Below, piece after piece: positions 62,704 to 64,000 of a DNA stretch of 64,000 nt. Position numbers and translations under genes: made by a program. The notes below the pieces were generated by a model. The model saw only the letters and a program-made list of their open reading frames with translations. It was not told the DNA's origin and searched no databases. Origin of the DNA: Pseudomonas sp. M47T1 (GTDB taxonomy: Bacteria > Pseudomonadota > Gammaproteobacteria > Pseudomonadales > Pseudomonadaceae); contig NZ_AJWX01000001.1 of assembly GCF_000263855.1 (NCBI RefSeq), forward strand, positions 1 to 64,000. The letters are read 5' to 3'. Within the stretch, counting starts at the first letter, position 1, and each line of letters opens with the position of its first letter.

Positions 62704-63363
62704 TCAAGCCTTGCGCCACACACTCGCCAACCAAGGCTGCTGCTCACGCGGCAGCCCTGCCGGGCGGTAGTAGTGTTCAAGCTCGACAAACCCAGCCTCG
62801 GTCAGCACCCGCCGCCAATTCTCGAGGTCGTGATACGCCCCATACCGTGGCCCTTTCCAGCCTTCCTGGTTGTCGCCACGCGGGTTGGAGCTGAACAGCA
62901 CGCCGCCGGGCTTGAGGGTGGCGTGCAGTTGGCTCAGCACCCGCGGCAATTCCTGGCTGGGGATGTGGAACAGTACGGCGTTGGCGAAGATGCCATCGAA
63001 GCGTTCGGCGGGCAGGTCCAGCGCCAGGAAGTTCTGCTGCCACACCTCGCAGCCACTGTCCGCCCGCGCCATTTCGGCAAACCGCTCGCTGCCATCCAGC
63101 CCCGTGGCGATATGGCCAAGCCGCGTGAAGGTACGCAGGTCACGCCCCGGCCCGCAGCCGAAATCGAGGATATGCGCGGGCGCCGGCACCTGGATATGGC
63201 GCAGCAGGGCCTCGATGTTCTGGCTTACGTCGTGGTCGCGGGTGCCTTCGCGGAAGCTTTCGGCGGTCTGGTTGTAGTTGCCCAGGGTGGTCTGGGTGAT
63301 CTGTTGCAGGGCCTGGGGGTCGAGTTTCATCGCGGTCGCCAACGGATAGGTGATGACCGCCAT
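62704..63363 (-). CDS. Class-I SAM-dependent methyltransferase
   Basis: A 219-residue cytosolic enzyme. SAM motif I is ILDFGCGPGRDLRTFTRLGHIATGLDGS, motif II-like FDGIFANAVLFHIP, motif III LKPGGVLFSSNPRG. The substrate is not recognised. GAGG, overlapping the metI stop, lies 4 bp before the ATG at 63363; a Met at 63330 is an alternative start. It follows metI by 6 bp, so it is probably co-expressed with methionine uptake, which may hint at SAM-linked sulfur metabolism. Confidence 0.82.
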   Translation of the reverse strand: MAVITYPLATAMKLDPQALQQITQTTLGNYNQTAESFREGTRDHDVSQNIEALLRHIQVPAPAHILDFGCGPGRDLRTFTRLGHIATGLDGSERFAEMARADSGCEVWQQNFLALDLPAERFDGIFANAVLFHIPSQELPRVLSQLHATLKPGGVLFSSNPRGDNQEGWKGPRYGAYHDLENWRRVLTEAGFVELEHYYRPAGLPREQQPWLASVWRKA

Positions 63364-63369
63364 GATACC

Positions 63370-64000
63370 TCAGCGTTTGTTCAACACCTTGGCCAGCCGA
63401 TCACCGCCAAACTGGATGAACGCCACCAGCACCACCAGCAGCACGATTACAGTCAGCATGATCTGGCTGTCGAAGCGCTGGTAGCCGTAACGGTAGGCGA
63501 TGTCGCCCAGGCCGCCGGCACCGATGGCGCCGGCCATGGCCGAGGAGTTGATCATCGTCACCAGGGTGATGGTGAAACCGCCGACGATGCCCGGCCGCGC
63601 CTCGGGCAGCAGCACGTGCCAGATGATGTGCCAGCGCCGGCAGCCCATGGCCTGGGCGGCCTCGATCAGGCCATGGTCCACCTCGCGCAGGCTGACTTCG
63701 GCGATGCGCGCGAAGAACGGCGTGGCGGCGATGGTCAGCGGCACCACGGCCGCCCACACACCATAGGTGGTACCGACGATCAGCCGCGTGAAGGGGATCA
63801 GCGCCACCATCAGAATCAGGAACGGCACCGAACGAAACAGATTGACGAAGGCGCCCAGCACCCGGTTGACCACCGGCGCCTCGTAGATGCCGCCCTTGCT
63901 GCTGGTGACCAGGATCACTGCCAGCGGAACGCCCAGGATCAGTGCGATAAAGGACGACACACCCACCATCAACAGCGTGTCGACGATGCCTTGCAGCAGC
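63370..64000 (-). CDS. metI: Methionine ABC transporter permease MetI (start outside window)
   Basis: About 210 residues are visible, beginning LLQGIVDTLLMMVGVSSFIALILGVPLAVIL, typical of MetI near its N-terminus. The EAA loop is EVDHGLIEAAQAMGCRRWHIIWHVLLPEARPGIVGGF; also MINSSAMAGAIGAGGLGDIAYRYGYQRFD. Full MetI is ~217-225 residues, so only a few are missing. It should work with MetN (expected just beyond the window) and with MetQ, perhaps the one at 52931-53713. Confidence 0.92.
   Translation of the reverse strand, partial: LLQGIVDTLLMVGVSSFIALILGVPLAVILVTSSKGGIYEAPVVNRVLGAFVNLFRSVPFLILMVALIPFTRLIVGTTYGVWAAVVPLTIAATPFFARIAEVSLREVDHGLIEAAQAMGCRRWHIIWHVLLPEARPGIVGGFTITLVTMINSSAMAGAIGAGGLGDIAYRYGYQRFDSQIMLTVIVLLVVLVAFIQFGGDRLAKVLNKR

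Overview
The window looks like chromosomal DNA of the Pseudomonas putida group. GC is high, and neighbourhoods typical of pseudomonads are present: gabD-gabT; desA next to a GGDEF/EAL gene, oscA, sbp and cysTWA; and an ats sulfate-ester cluster. REP elements of the GTGGGAGC...GCTCCCAC type occur in most intergenic gaps. No search was run; every assignment comes from reading the sequence and from memory of the families.

Layout. 1-12832: the edge of an IS3-family element, then a run of poorly known exported proteins. Three of them (290-1180, 1916-2809, 2806-4398) are tandem paralogues sharing a C-terminal TPR-like block. The run also holds lipoproteins, a Sel1-like protein, a DUF3142-like protein and a 795-residue TPR-like protein. 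12833-18030: REP cluster, tRNA-Arg(CCG), gabD-gabT, and an HDOD protein whose receiver domain has lost its phospho-acceptor Asp. 18059-22428: a diguanylate cyclase, the phospholipid desaturase DesA and a dual GGDEF/EAL membrane protein. 22651-26738: oscA-sbp-cysT-cysW-cysA for sulfate uptake. 26735-33430: Mpo1-like membrane protein; Crp/Fnr regulator with a palindrome at its promoter; periplasmic HIU hydrolase plus HbpS-like protein, divergent from a CopR/HprR-type two-component system, with an HprR/CusR-like box between them; AraC regulator and desaturase.

33516-57132 is a large sulfur-scavenging block. It holds arylsulfatase AtsA with the fused permease AtsB and ATPase AtsC, and divergent AtsR. 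It also holds alkylsulfatase AtsK, a second FGly-type sulfatase with its own AtsR-like binding protein, and two paralogous LysR regulators. Next come a TonB-dependent receptor plus arylsulfotransferase, a dedicated TonB-ExbB-ExbD set, an alpha/beta hydrolase, an SfnR-like sigma-54 activator lacking a visible DNA-binding domain, MetQ, and a cystine-type ABC transporter. Together these would bring sulfate esters, sulfate, methionine and cystine-like compounds into the cell under sulfur limitation. Recurrent promoter-proximal motifs (TATTCC placed 26-29 bp before a -10-like box; paired ATGCAT words) suggest shared regulation.

57356-64000: a TriABC-type RND pump with two adaptor proteins, a methyltransferase and the start-truncated metI running off the window.
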